A DNA stretch of 64,000 nt from Bolinopsis microptera (Eukaryota; Ctenophora; Tentaculata; Lobata; Bolinopsidae). The translations under genes were made by a program, and so were the position numbers. Position 1 is the first letter of the stretch; every line of letters starts with the position of its first letter. This document shows positions 15,101 through 28,128 of the stretch, piece after piece. The DNA is taken from the NCBI RefSeq assembly GCF_026151205.1, contig NC_087084.1:5697538-5761537 (forward strand), read 5' to 3'. The notes below the pieces were generated by a model, which made no database searches, had not been told where the DNA came from, and worked only from the letters and a program-made list of their open reading frames with translations.

Positions 15101-18100
15101 CCCAAATATATATTGCCATAATTTTAAGGTTTTAATACCAATTATTTTACACAAATCACTAATGATGACATCTTGAGACTTGATTGCGTCTGAATGCATG
15201 CAGGGGGATGCAGGGTGCAGATTTCAGTACCACCATCAAAGCTTTATATTTATTGGTCACCAGTAACAACTTTTACATATTCAAACTTCAAAAGGTTTCT
15301 CGTAATGGAGATTTAACGACTGGTTGATCTGTGGAATCCAAGCTGATACCGGTCCGGCTGGTCACCTTGCAGTATAATTACATCATATTTAAATACCCAC
15401 TACTGGATCGGTCCCGCACGGTCTTGTACTATTTGACTTTACAAACATAAATAGTTTGCGATGATCACATCGTTTTGAGGTTTTATAGGTAGGTTGTTTG
15501 TAGTTGTAAGCCTTTGTGTTTATAAAAAAGCAGGCGTACAACTGATAAATCACAATCAGCCACAAAGGAATGATTTCCCTCGATGTGCCGTAACACAACT
15601 GCTGAATTGAAACTTCCAGCTTTTTTAAACTTCTTTTGAAAAAATTTCATTTGTTGATCCTCGCCAACAACAAAGTCAGTACAGTAAAACCGTGATTTAC
15701 CGTGATTTACCGTGATTTACCGTGCCTACCTACACCATTGAAACCCGGTCCATGTTCACGGTCCGTTTTAGTTAACTGAAATATTTACCAGAACTCGGAA
15801 ACACACTTTCTAATTCTAATTTGTCACAATGCTGGAGAGGTCGTTAAAACACCCGTTGAACTAGAACCAGGTTCCCTTTGACGGCCTCCTCTCCAACCCA
15901 AAATCAGTTTCCTTACCGGCCAAATTTAGAAATTACTACACTATCTTTTAAATTACTGCACTATATTTTAAATCATACCCCCGAGCAAGTACTTGAAATA
16001 ATTCAATCGGATTTTTTCCAATAATTTTTAAAATTACCCCCCTAATGTTAGCTCTCTGTAGAACTTAACCACATATATTACGTAAATCGTGAGGAGAAGA
16101 TTTCAGTATTTCTCTAGCGTTTCTGATAATTTTCAAGGCAGGCTAACGACACAAGGATGATAGTTGAAAACGCACCGAAAATGAGGCCTATAGTGCATCA
16201 CGAGATCATCCTAGCATATAATATAGTATTTAATATAGTATATAATATAGTATATAATATAGTTTTAGTAGTTAAAGTACTGCAACTGGGCAGACACGTA
16301 GAACTAAAATCTTAAATTCAATAATTGTTTTCGGGCGTTTAATTTCGGCGAGAGATTTAACACCTTGGTACTAGAAACCTGCGAGGAGTACTAGAAACGT
16401 GGGGGTTTTTTGGCTAAATTAAACCCGGATCACCAGTAATATCTGTATTAAGTTGTCTTAAAAATCTGTAAAAACAGCAGGTCCCCCCTTAGTTGACATT
16501 TTCTGTCTGGTTTGGTTTTAGGGGCCGACGTTTGGCTCACGATCATGAGGAGCACCAGACTTCACCTGACACTTATTTGGTTCTAACTTGATAATTTGGA
16601 GATACTTATCAAATCGTCATGAGATATAATGAGTTATCATCATCATCATCATCATCATCGACTGATTTGGTGACATGCCGGAAAAGTAAACGTAATTTTT
16701 ATCAACTTTGACGTAATTTTAAGTGGTAAGTGATAAAGATGAGGATCAAGACAAATCCTCCGAATCTTGCTCGTTGCTCCATTATCTGTTCTTATTGAAT
16801 CAGGTTAATGTGTTTGAGTTAGCTCATCGTTATGCAATTATATTCTCATGGAAAAGACGCAACTTTTAATCAGAATAAAATATCACTTCATTACCGTTGT
16901 CTACCCCCCCTCAATACTCCACAGCACTATAACTATAAGTGCAACAACATGGGTATTTGATAATTGGTAATCTCAGAGAGTTACGATTTAAAACGTATAT
17001 ATCTGTTCCTCCTTCCTTCTTCTCCCCCTTCATTCCAAGTGGTATAATTCGTTTCCTCAACTTTTAATCGAATAACAAGTACAGACGGCTAATTATTATT
17101 TCATGTAATTAGTGCCGGCCGGCCTCATTGGGTCTCAGACCCTGAGGGTATTTACCAGACGAAACTTTGAAATAATGAGGCGCACGTTTAATATAAATTT
17201 TGATATATGCACATTGGATAGAAATGATAGAGGGAAAATGTGATAATTTTATCGTCTTATCTTTAATGTGTATGTATTTGCGATCGGAACAAAGTAAATT
17301 AAATATTCAACTGAATATTCAGTCTTTTTGAAATCGTATACTTGCTCCTTATTAATATAAATAATATCATTTGAGCACTTTGCAAAAGAAGTTCACAAAT
17401 CAGTATTGATATATTGATAGGAAAACTGAAATTTTGAGTCACATGATCGAAATTGCTGATATGCGTGACTGGCTGTTAAAATAATCTGTTCAAGTCACCA
17501 ACTTATGGACCTTCCCTCTCTTTGAAGATGACCCCAGTATCTGTATATATACCAGATAAGAAAGTAAACCAGAAAGCAGACCACGCAAATATTAAGTAGT
17601 TGGTCATCCACTCAATCCAGCTTAGCCATAATCTGATAATTCACCAGTCCCAGCTTATAAAGCTATAAATCTATAAGTATAACACACATCTCAAAATGGC
17701 TTCTTCTTACCCACTCTGAGAACCAGTATTAATTCTTGTTAACATTATAGATAAAAATCACCTGGTTTTTGTTATCGTTTATATCGTTTCTGGCAGCTGA
17801 GTTCTTCCGAATACCCATATCCTCACAAGCGTAACGAACATAAATTATTACACATCCTTTTTTACCGGACTTTTTTATCAAAGCAACCATCAACCATGTC
17901 ACCCCAAAGTTACCGAAGTGTTTACAAAACAGCTGCATATAATGAATAAGCCCTGTCATAAACGGGAACTCAGAACATTGTAATTTGCTTTTGCCAAAAT
18001 ATGTGGGTACCGATTCCCAGGAATGATTTTGGAATAATGGAATAACTTAATTTATGAAATTCTTATCGATAATTGAATTTTTTCCTATATTTCCCGATGA

Positions 18101-21100
18101 CCCACTAAGATATACTACCTCGTGAGTTGATTTTCTCCGAATGTTTGCCGTTAAATTCAATACCAGTGGCAGAAAATCCAATTTTCAATGCAATGAACTA
18201 ATTTAACAGCCTCAAACTTAGTCACCAAAATAAACTTGCAATCACTGTGTAATCAGAACAGCAATAAGAAATATTGATTGAATCTGTCATGTTGTCCTTG
18301 GTGGGGGTATTGTAAAGTATGTCCTTGGTAAGATAAAGTATGTGGCGACTGGGGAGGGTTATTGAGTTTCCGGCCATTACGACCTGTTCTAAACTCAATT
18401 GGTATCCTTGACATTAGCAATTAGGTGGAGGTCAAGTTTTAAGGGGGACGGCAACTTTTCAAGGCTGTTCAGGGGGGGGGGGGGCAGCAACTGGTGGATA
18501 TTTTGTGGGTAGTTAAGTAGTTAAGGAGTTAAGGCTGGGTAGTGGCTACACATTGATGAGGTAAGGCTACATGTAGTTGTCACGTGTAGTGGTCACTTAG
18601 TGGCTGTTTGAAGGCTACATATTGACTGCCTGGTGGTTATTTCACGGTTACTTTGAGGTAATTTAAGGGCTGTTATATGGTGGCCACTGTGGTCAGGTCT
18701 CCCTCCCCCCCTCCTCTCTCCGTTTTAACACATCTCTCCTACATAACAAGCCACACTACCCACCCTCTATTTAATATAGTCTTTGTTTTTTGACAATGCC
18801 CAATAATTCTACTAAACCAGTGCTTCAATCCCGGTCTAACCAATCACAACCCACTAATCCACATCTCGACCAATCAAATCAGCCGAAATCACCCCACGTG
18901 ACATCACCTCTTATAATCAAATAAATATATACAAGTTTATGAATGGTAAGAATATATCTCGAATGAATAAATGTATAGCGTGCGGAGATACCCTCGATTC
19001 AAACCCTTAATTTGGAAACAAAGCGTTAATCATCTCTACTTTTCTCCCTGCTAGCCCTCTAAATGCCGCCCGCTCATTGGCTATCAGCGGGGAATAACCT
19101 CCCCTGATTGGGCAATGCCCTCCTCGCACGCAAGACAGAGCTTTTGTTCTCGAATAAGAGCGGGTTATGTACGTGTTAGTCCTGGTCATTAGTAATGTAG
19201 TTGAATTGAAAACCGGCCGAGTAGGCGTCAACGTGGAGATGGTGGCTGGAACCGGGGGTCTGAACTGAGGGGTTGAATGGGAACGGGGTTTGAACTGAAG
19301 GTGGGGGATTTGAACTGAGGGGTTGAACGGGAGGGGATTTGAACTAAGGGTGGGGGGGGGGGTTTACCGGACAGGTCATACTTGACAAAAGTCGTTTGTT
19401 TTGAAGATAATGTGCTGAGTAGGTGTAGGTACTGTGAGCCTTCCTGTGGGAGAGTGGGATAGACAGGTTTTTAATGGAGGCTATTGTTTCTCCTGAATAT
19501 TCAACCTTAAAGTTCAACCTAGACCCTAAATCTGTGTGAGTCACTTTGCCGTGGGTAATCTCATGGGGGAGTGTGAAAACAATGCTGTGTAAAGGTGTAT
19601 GTTATATCACGGGTAGATGTGAGTATTTCCTAATACGGCTTTAAAACTGGGGGAGAGGGGGGGTCAACCTCATTTTACCTCATTCGGGCAGCCTAAAAAA
19701 GGCAAAATTGGGATGAGGTAGAAATAAAACTAGCCTAGTAGGTAAGTTAGTAACCTAGTTACTCGTAGTTAGTAACCTAGATAGTAACCTAGTTGGTAAC
19801 CTAGTTGGTAACCAACCTACTTGTTCAGATAGCGGTGAGAGTGGTATGTCCCCTGGTACAGATTCAGACGGCAAACAGAGAAAGTGGAGGAACAGACACA
19901 CTTTCACCCAGGCTCAACTTGATGTAAGTAACCATAAGTAACCATAAGTAACCATTAGTTACCATTAGTTACAATTAGTTACCATAAGTTACCATTAATA
20001 ACCATTTATTACCAATTAAGTAACAATTAGTTACCATAAGTTACCATTAGTAACCATTATTTACAAATTAAGTAACCATTAGTAACCATTAGTTTCCATT
20101 AGTTACTAATAAAGTAACCATTAGTTACCATAAGTTACCATTAGTTACCATTAGTTACCATAAGTTACCATAAGTTACCATCAGTAACCATTAGTTACAA
20201 TTACTTACCATAATTTACCATAAGTAGCCATTAGTTACTATTCGTTACCAATTAAGTAACCATTAGTTACCATAAGTTAAGATTAGTAACCATTAGCTAC
20301 CAATTAAAACATGTAAAATATTTCCTTGTGTTTGACATTTAACACCCTATCAGGAGTTAGAACAAGTCTTTGCGACTACCCACTACCCCGACATCTTCAC
20401 CAGAGAAGAACTTGCTAACAAACACAAACTCACAGAAGCCCGAGTCCAGGTTTGAAAACATTCCCTTGTGTTTGAAATCTTTACTCATGATTTTTTTCAA
20501 TATTTTCGTTGTAAGCCAGCCAGGCCCATGTTCTTTGAAGCTTGAAAGTGCTTATTTTTTCAAGCTAGCACTGATTAAATTGGAGTCCCTGTATTTCTGC
20601 ATAACATCTACTGCCGTGCTTATTAATCAAAATTTCATTTCTTTGGCCCGAGAAAACGCTGTTATCCTACAATCCTACGACATTTATGATTTGAGGATAT
20701 ATCTTGCACGTGGACCAAGACTAAATGCACCTTATCATAGAGATATCTCATTTATTCAGAACTAATTCGTATGAGAATTGCATTTTCTAACATGGTGGTC
20801 ACGCGGTGGACACAGTTTTAATCAACTAATAAAATCGTCCTAAATCACCATAAACCGACAAAAAGACCTGATTTTTTTCATCAACATTTCCAGAAAATAT
20901 ACCTATAAAAATCAGCATACTAGATGTCCCCAAAAGTGGCAGTATTCTAGATGTATTCTGAACGGACAAGCATTGAACACTCCTAATTCACCAAGAACAA
21001 CTCACCATCCACTATTTACCACCTCCTGTCCACTATTTACCACCTCCTGTCCACTATTTACCACTTATTACCCACTATTTACCACCTCCTGTCCACTATT

Positions 21101-24100
21101 TACCACTTATTACCCACTATTTACCACCTCCTGTCCACTATTTACCACTTATTACCCACTATTTACCACTTATTACCCACTATTTACCACCTCCTGTCCA
21201 CTATCTACCACTTATTACCCACTATTTACCACCTCCTGTCCTCTATTTACCACCTCCTGTCCACTATCTACCACTTATTACCCACTATTTACAACCTCCT
21301 GTCCTCTATTTACCACCTCCTGTCCACTATTTACCACATCCTGTCCACTTACTACCACTTATTACCCACTATTTACCACCCACTATCCACTATTTACCAC
21401 CTCCTGTCCACTATCTACCACTTATTACCCACTATTTACCACCTCCTGTCCTCTATTTACCACCTCCTGTCCACTATCTACCACTTATTACCCACTATTT
21501 ACCACCTCCTGTCCACTATTTACCACCTCCTGTCCACTATCTACCACTTATTACCCACTATTTATTAAACAAATAATTTCATCAGGTGTGGTTCCAAAAT
21601 CGTCGAGCTAAACATCGGAAGAACGAGAAAGCGAAGACAGCAGCGGAGAACCTGATCAACAGTAATCTGATGAGCAACATCGGTAACATCGCCCTTCAGA
21701 GCGCAGCTGGAGCACTACTTCACCCACACATCAGGTATGAGGGGAAGTTTCTGAGGGAGAAGGGGGATAACTTAGATTTCCAATTCTACAAGGGTCCTCG
21801 GATTTGAAATGTTCACTCCGCTAGAGGACCAACCTAAACTAAAACCTAGGGGATGCGGGTCATTTTTCTCATTTTAAGACTAATCGGTTTTTGATAACTA
21901 AGTTTTATAAAAAGTTTTCTAAAAATAATACTTTCAACTCTCCAGGGCGGCAGCACTACAAGCCCTGATGATGTCACCAACAATGTCACCCACCACCCCG
22001 CCCATCCTACCAGGCGACTTATCGTAAGTTACCAGATGTACATAAAGTTCACCTTTTTTAATCTGCTATCATAACTTGTTGTTATCTGGGTTATGACGCA
22101 AATTGGGAATATTACGGGAATGTTCTAGTCCATAAATACAAATGCAAAACTTTTCTCCTTCAAAATCAAAATGTCTAGCTCCGAAGCCTAATTTCTTCGA
22201 GCTATTTGAAACATCATCAGACATGAGACACCATGTTGTCATCTTAAAATCTTAATGAAACCGTTTGTTTAGTAGCTGGCGGTTTTGCTAGAGCCTCTAA
22301 TAAACGACCCGCTTATCCATCAAAAGAATTCCACTAATGAGATAGCCTCACCTTAATATTAAGTACTTAAAACAAAATTTGGTAATTATAAGAAAGTCAC
22401 CGTAACATGTTGCTCAATTAAGTTTATTTTTAGAACTGGAATAAATTTGGATTCTGATGAATCTGAAATCTGGAACCTCAATTTTTTGGACAATATCAAA
22501 TAACTTTTAATAAACTCTTAATGACCGGTAATTTTGATTGATTTTATATTTTTGACGTAAATGAATGTCACAATTTGTTACAAACCAATCTTATAAAACT
22601 GACATTTCAACTTGAAGTACTTTCACTGAGCCCCACAAACCATGACCACTTGTACATCTCCCAATTCTCCCCCAACATCTTTGCGAATCCAACATAATTC
22701 TACTCAATTAAACTTGAGAGCTCCCCAAAATCTAGAGATTTAAAGATTCTACAACCTTATGAGCTGTAAAATTTACCTCTTTGTTCTGGATAATAAAATA
22801 CGCTCTCTCCCTAATGAAGGAGACCTCCCGAACAAAGCCTTGTTGATTGCTTAGCGCCTGCATTAATCGCCTCTAGCTCAAACCAATTAAATTTATTTCG
22901 AGAAATACTAGCGCTCCCCATGTTCTTTGTGTTCTTGAAATTATTTTTACTGTTCATCATTGGCTAAGAGTCGGGGTGAGAGGGCCTCTGGTCGTTGAAT
23001 GTGGTGTGAGTGATATTGTTGGGGATTTTTGGGGTGTTGAGTGCAGAGGCCTTTGTGTGGTGAGGCAATAGGATCATTAACATCATTTCACCTCCTCCAT
23101 TGAAATCAAACTTGCTTCTTTACAAGAAGTCATCGACTGTTTGAATTTATTGTCAGTGCTAAGTGAGCTAAGGGGGTTGATGGTGAATAAAGTTTTTACT
23201 ATGGTCCTCTGGGAGCAGGAATTTATGGGGTTTTGTCCGTGGAAAGTTAAAAGGTCTGGATATTATTTAAAAGACGTAATCAATTGTTTGATTTTATTGT
23301 TAGTGCTAAGTGAAATAAAAGGTGAAGTGGTGAATACAATTTGTAATGCAGTATGGTGACCTGGTCCCAGGACTTTTGTACGTGGAAACTTCTTCGCCTT
23401 TTAATCTATTAACCTTTTAGAATCTCATCAAATTTATGATATCACGAATTCTGCGGTATGGTCTTCATTAATATATATTGGTAAATTATTGCAACGGTCT
23501 GTGGTACTGTAACTTTTGTGGAATTTCTGCATATTATCCAGCTTTAGTACCCTGTGGCCTATACTTCATTCCCTATATTATAGTGGCCTGATAAGAAATT
23601 AGGATAATTCTTTTAAAAACTTTAATTTGTACCCACTACCCGTGGTGTATCAAACTTTAAAGTGCATATTTCAAACTTAAGAGATAGTCACATAAATTTA
23701 GTTCATAGCATGTGAAGCTAGAAATTCCAGACTATCCTAAATCAATCTATTTCAACTTTAGAATCTGACCAAATCGGTGACGACATCACGAGATTTACGG
23801 TCTGGCCTACATAAAATAACGTGACGGATTGATGAATCATTGCAACTGTTTCTGGTACGATAACTTCCTTTAAGTTTACGAGGCCATAGAATGTAGACAT
23901 ACAATGAAGCGATAGTCCCTTCAATTCAATTTACTATCATGTCAAAAATAAGAAAAATCTTTAAAAAAGTTTAACTTGAACCATTGCCATATCGCATTTA
24001 AAGTGTTTATTTTGACAATACACCCGGAAACTTTGTCTTGGTATTCAAACCCCCACTTTTCACGGCTCTACAAAATGTCTTTGTTTATAATTAGACATAT

Positions 24101-27100
24101 ATATATTCTAATTAGGTAAGTATGAATAATGAAATGGCCTCCCTCAACCAATCAGAAACAGCTGTTTCGCCCACGTGTCCCCCTCCTGACCTGAACCTAC
24201 CAATCATCTTTCAGTACAGCTAATTCAGTGATAATCGGGTTATCTAGTGCTAAATAAGATTTGCTACTCTTCATCGACGTTCAGTTTAACCCCGGCCCCT
24301 TTTCGGCCAATCACACCCCGGCAAACACGTCACGTGTCCGCAACCGACCGATCAGATCAAAGAACGGCCCGCATGGTATGCTAGTTAAGGGGCGTGCTGT
24401 AATTTTCCACCAATACAGGTTTTAGATTCAATTGGATTCGGGTCTAAATATCAATTTAAATTTACTGCCCTTGACCAAGCCGCCTATTGGAGTCATTAAT
24501 TTTTCAATTAAACAGAACATTAACTTTTAGAGCACTGGTTTGAAAAGCAACAAATGTCACGCTAAATTTCATGCTCCGAAATCTGAAATCATGTTATATG
24601 ATAGTTGGCCCGGACCCCGAAACGTTCCAAGAATTCTCACTTGGTACATTATCAAGTTCCATCTCCATATTTGGTCGGTCATGAATAGCGATATGAATGA
24701 TTTTAAAATAATATTCGACACAAGGCAATTATTGGATTATGATAGTGAACCGCATGAGACGCATCTTAAATACCAAAAGTTTTAAATTTAAGCGATAAAA
24801 CCCATCTCATGACCCGCTTATCTGATGATAAAATAATATTATAGCGTATTATACAGTACGGCACACAAATTAAAAGATAATACTTAATTTGATCGAGTTA
24901 TTCAATAACTGTTTACCCCTACGATACTGACTCGGCTGCAATTTAATTACGACGTAACGCATGAACTCACCCGCGGCTGTTCTGCTGAACAAGTCTTATT
25001 TTTACCTGGAAGTCTCTTTTTTGGTACATGGAAGAGCGATTTCATAACCTGGTAGTGTTTTATTATTACCCCTGAAACTTTATCGACTTTTGAGATCATT
25101 AGCCCCGTGGTATTTACTATTTAGGGTATGTGTGGGAACCTGTGTTACTTGTTCTAAGTTATGTGGGAATGTCAACATCTTATCGGCTATACTACCGCTC
25201 TACCAGTGGTATGCTCCACGGTTATTAGTAAAATGTTTCAAATTAATGTTTCACACCTGGGAGTATGCACGTGGTGATTCCAACGGACAAGTGAAACTTA
25301 ACTTAAAGCATACTCAAGAAGTCACGTGGTGATCACGTGATAATACAAAGATTATTGAAAGAGTAGTCTGGAAGTCTGGATCGACCTAGGCAGGCAGTCT
25401 GGAAGTTCCTATTTTTACCTGAATTTCCTCAGAAAGTTGCATAATCACTGTAATTATCAGTGTAATTATGGAGGGCTAATTGAATGATACGAGCTCAATG
25501 AACCGCACCGGTTGATTTTGTTCTGGCCAGTTTTCTTAAATTCCGAGTTTTCGTCTAATTTGGTAATTATAGACGGATAAGATTATGAAGGAGCATGTTA
25601 TCTTACACTAACAGTGATTAGTTTCATCCATCAGTACAAAACTAGCATATTACAAAACTGTATGCGTAGAACAAATCTGGAATAATGATAAACTAAAAGT
25701 TAAAATACTCTTAATTCTCAATCAAAGGTGAAGTAAGACCTTCAGCGCGATTACAATAATTTAGATAAAAATATTCGTACGCAAATAATTATGAGTTCAT
25801 AATAAGTTAATAATTCTAGGTAAATAAGTACGAGTTCTTACACTTATTCTTTAATAATATTTGAGTTCTAACTTCTTCCAGGTTCCTGATAAGTTATCTC
25901 TCCCAGGTTCCTACAAGCGATGGCCCAGCTGCAGTCAATGCAGGGTCTCCAGTCTATGGGAGGGTTCCGGGCCCCAGTTACCACGACAACCTGCAGCGCG
26001 GGTGGATCACCCCTCGTTTCACCTCTCACTTCTACCCCATCTCTTACTGCCTCCCCCGTCACTCTTCCGTCACCGGTCAGTAACAATACTACTAGTATTT
26101 ATATTTTAATGTTCTATGTGTTACGTTACACTAGGATTTATCTTTTGAAGGATTTTGTAATTTGTCAAACAGAAGGATTCATTTTTGAAAGAAAAATAAA
26201 AACACCAGAATTTGTGCAACGTATGAGCGTATATAAATATACTCTGCTTACAACACACATATCTATATCAAGACGACACACTTACAAAAACGACTACTTC
26301 GAATCAGTGACATTCACCAGTCACCCTTATTTTTACATTTGTATGTCCCTTATTGTCCCTTCATTACTTTTGTTTCCATATGTATGTCCCTTCATTCTTT
26401 CAAATCCTTTTTCGCACTGTTACCAGCCTCCTTCCAACATGATGGTTGTCCGAGTAAAGATTAGCGGCGAACGGCCTTCCACCTCAGAGGGCTCTCATAT
26501 TTGACTGTACCTGCACCAAACCCACTAATTAATTGTGATTGCTATTGTTTAATCCAATAATACGACAAATATAAACCTAGACCAACCTCATCAACCAACC
26601 ACACCGCCCCTCCTCCCCGTCTGACCAATCACAGAGCAGTAACTTGACCACGTGACCTCAATGTTGTTTTCAAATACTAAACCTCTCGCTGTTAATTAAT
26701 CAGTCTACTTTAGACTTATTATGACCGAGCCTCCTCGAGCTGCTGCTACACAATTCCCCTGTAAAATTACTCATTTTGTTATTAAACACTTGGAGAGAAG
26801 TTGACTGTTTTTTTTAAAGTCTGGTTTTTATTTCCAAGAAAATATCTGATTTATACTTAATACACTCGGATTTTACTGAGAAAAAATCAGAAATTTTCAT
26901 GTCATCAAATGAGATTGAATAACAAAACACACACCTTAATCAGATAAGTCTGACGTGATTTGTGACGGGTTATTTTATTGGACTTTATTGGAGTTTAAAT
27001 ACACTTGTTAGTCTTGGTAGATTTGGGAATTAATAATCATATCGGGGATCAGCTACAATGTGTACATGATTCAAGATAGATATGTGTTATACACGTGGAG

Positions 27101-28128
27101 GACTGATACAAGAGCTTTATTGGAAATGAAACTGTGAAAATCAGATCCCATGATCCTCAATATTTCGGGGTTGAGTAAGGAAGAATTCAGTCCTGTCCAG
27201 CCCAATATCTCGACAAAGAATTTCTCATGAGTCAGTGACAGTAGCGTCTAAGTGCAATAGTCAGTGAATTAATTCTCGACTAAAGACTGTAAACACGTCT
27301 AAAATTAAATGCCCCAAGTAGATCTGCCTAAACCCAAAACTTTCCCAAGGGTGTCTCCCAACTATTCTCAGTTTAACGTCTGCATACTGACAGTTAGTTC
27401 ACAAAACAACCAATGATGTTGACGATCTGTCTCCTGATCACGTGACTCCGGACTCGTGATCTGTTCCCCAATTTTCCCATATTACCTGTGTCTCAACTTA
27501 TCTGGACTCCTGATCACGTGATCTTACAACTCACTCTTCTTGTAACGTGTGCATAAGTTACTGGCCCAGCCGTGAAGCTACGCGACCTCTCAAATTAGCT
27601 GAGATCTGGGCTACATAATTTAAGCTAATTTGTAGAACCCCTAAATTTCAATTTTACAAAAGATTACAGTTTAGAGTTAAAGCCCCGGCGAGTTACTACA
27701 TATTATATTGTGAACAAGCATCATTAAGTTAATAACTTATTAAGGATGCGGAGAGATCCGAGCCGAGCAGATCGGCGGCAGAGAAAACCTTGAAATCTGT
27801 ATTATTATTATATTATGTTTGTGTGTGCTGGATTATTATAGAAGCCCGAGATTTTCCTGGCTAATTGAGTCGAACAAGACAACTGTGAGAACTCGAGAAA
27901 TGTAACCAACAAAAAATGGACTAAAGTTTAATTATTGAACTTTTATATTATTTGACTAATTGTAACAATGATTACTTGAGTGATAACAAATTGAATTTTC
28001 AGGCCACAGAAATCAACGTGATTGACACGAACTCAGCGAAGTCCGTGGAAAGTCAGAAAAGCATTGAAATGCTACGAAACAAAGCAAAAGAGTACGCTTC
28101 CGCCAACGCGATGGGCGTAAAGTCTTGA
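12147..28128 (+). CDS. Paired-like (Q50) homeobox transcription factor with octapeptide and OAR domain
   Basis: Eight exons join in phase: 12147-12299, 12656-12776, 19829-19923, 20354-20449, 21586-21734, 21946-22023, 25907-26075 and 28003-28128. They give a 328-residue protein. Residues 31-39 (YNIEGLLGF) resemble the octapeptide/eh1 repressor motif. The homeodomain spans about residues 110-169, is split by introns after homeodomain positions 14 and 46, and carries WFQNRR with Gln50; the 46/47 intron is typical of paired-class genes. A Ser/Thr/Pro-rich linker (encoded mainly by exons 6-7) precedes a C-terminal OAR motif ([14 protein letters not shown], from about 307), which marks the PRD-like families. 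The second half of the homeodomain looks closest to Drgx/Prrx, while the octapeptide is more like Rx/Arx/Uncx, so I give no symbol. Odd residues are Trp2, His6 and His56. It is presumably a nuclear DNA-binding developmental regulator. A possible poly(A) signal (AATAAA) lies at 29726. Confidence 0.93.
14106..14220. repeat. GGTAACC-rich inverted repeat (hairpin)
   Basis: Arms at 14130-14153 and 14167-14190 are reverse complements with one mismatch over 24 bp and a 13-nt loop. Both are built from CCTGGTAAC/GTTACCAGG units. Further GGTAACC copies flank them on both sides. Confidence 0.85.
14515..14819. repeat. Minisatellite, 17 bp unit, about 18 copies
   Basis: Tandem units of GAGGACTTTAATACGGG lie within intron 2 of the homeobox gene. 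Single-base variants (GAGAAC, TACGAGG) recur in a higher-order pattern. The array is flanked on both sides by similar GGTCCG...AGACTT sequence, which may mark its original unit. Confidence 0.93.
18838..18905. promoter_or_regulatory. CCAAT / CACGTG module in homeobox intron 2
   Basis: Two CCAATCA motifs lie within 65 bp of a CCACGTGAC E-box. A further pair of inverted CCAAT motifs (ATTGG) lies at about 19,075-19,110. This is the same motif combination as at 9.9, 24.15, 24.31 and 26.6 kb. A regulatory role is inferred. Confidence 0.35.
19924..20305. repeat. Short tandem repeat, 11 bp unit, about 34 copies
   Basis: The array of AGTTACCATTA-type units (variants AGTAACCATAA and others) starts at the splice donor of homeobox exon 3 and fills most of the 430-bp intron between the first two homeodomain exons. 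The donor GTAAGTAACC itself reads like the first repeat unit. Confidence 0.9.
20998..21571. repeat. Minisatellite, 21 bp unit, about 27 copies
   Basis: Units of CCACTATTTACCACCTCCTGT alternate with a variant ending in CCACTTATTAC. The array sits in the intron between homeobox exons 4 and 5 and ends about 15 bp before the acceptor of exon 5. Because 21 is a multiple of 3, it stays open as a 7-residue peptide repeat, but it is intronic and I do not regard it as coding. Confidence 0.93.
22024..25906. other. Intron 6 of the homeobox gene
   Basis: I see no supported exon here. It contains a diverged tandem duplication of about 145 bp (about 23,130-23,400, sharing TTATTGT(C/T)AGTGCTAAGTGA) and a longer, more decayed duplication of about 340 bp (about 23,450-23,690 against 23,785-24,030). 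Two CCAAT/CACGTG modules lie at 24.14-24.18 and 24.30-24.36 kb, and CACGTG motifs at 25,269, 25,322 and 25,333. Confidence 0.7.
24143..24360. promoter_or_regulatory. Two CCAAT / CACGTG modules in homeobox intron 6
   Basis: AACCAATCAG is followed within 30 bp by CCCACGTGTCC. About 130 bp further on, GGCCAATCAC is followed by GTCACGTGTCC. The same motif order and a similar spacer occur in each, so the two may be diverged copies of one element or independently kept binding sites. Confidence 0.4.
26622..26660. promoter_or_regulatory. CCAAT / CACGTG module in homeobox intron 7
   Basis: GACCAATCAC is followed about 20 bp later by CCACGTGACC. The remainder of this intron (26,076-28,002) shows no exon; it holds CACGTG motifs at about 27,091, 27,438 and 27,514, the latter two flanked as GATCACGTGA. 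Confidence 0.35.

Larger units (their letters stand above)
12777..19828. other. Intron 2 of the homeobox gene
   Basis: This 7-kb intron has a good donor and acceptor but no exon I can support. It contains a 24-bp-arm hairpin (14.13 kb), a 17-bp minisatellite (14.5-14.8 kb), three tandem ACCGTGATTT units (about 15.69 kb), an AT-rich repeat (16.21-16.27 kb), a (CAT)n run (about 16.64 kb), G runs (18.47 and 19.35 kb), CCAAT/CACGTG modules (18.84-18.90 kb) and GTAACCTAGTT repeats (about 19.75-19.81 kb). Confidence 0.75.

Noticed and set aside
20370-20765. 131-residue open frame overlapping homeobox exon 4
   Set aside because: It reads the exon out of frame and continues into the intron; the correct frame spells a homeodomain and splices at 20449.
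10821-21571. Repeat arrays considered as CRISPR-like
   Set aside because: Units are directly adjacent with no unique spacers, in a eukaryotic intron-bearing locus; they are minisatellites.
20973-21611. 212-residue open frame of TTSCPLF-type repeats
   Set aside because: It lies in the intron between homeobox exons 4 and 5, reads through the acceptor in the wrong frame and is pure minisatellite.
25861-26109. Proline/leucine-rich open frame across homeobox exon 7
   Set aside because: Its frame does not join exon 6 or the OAR exon; the frame starting at 25907 does.
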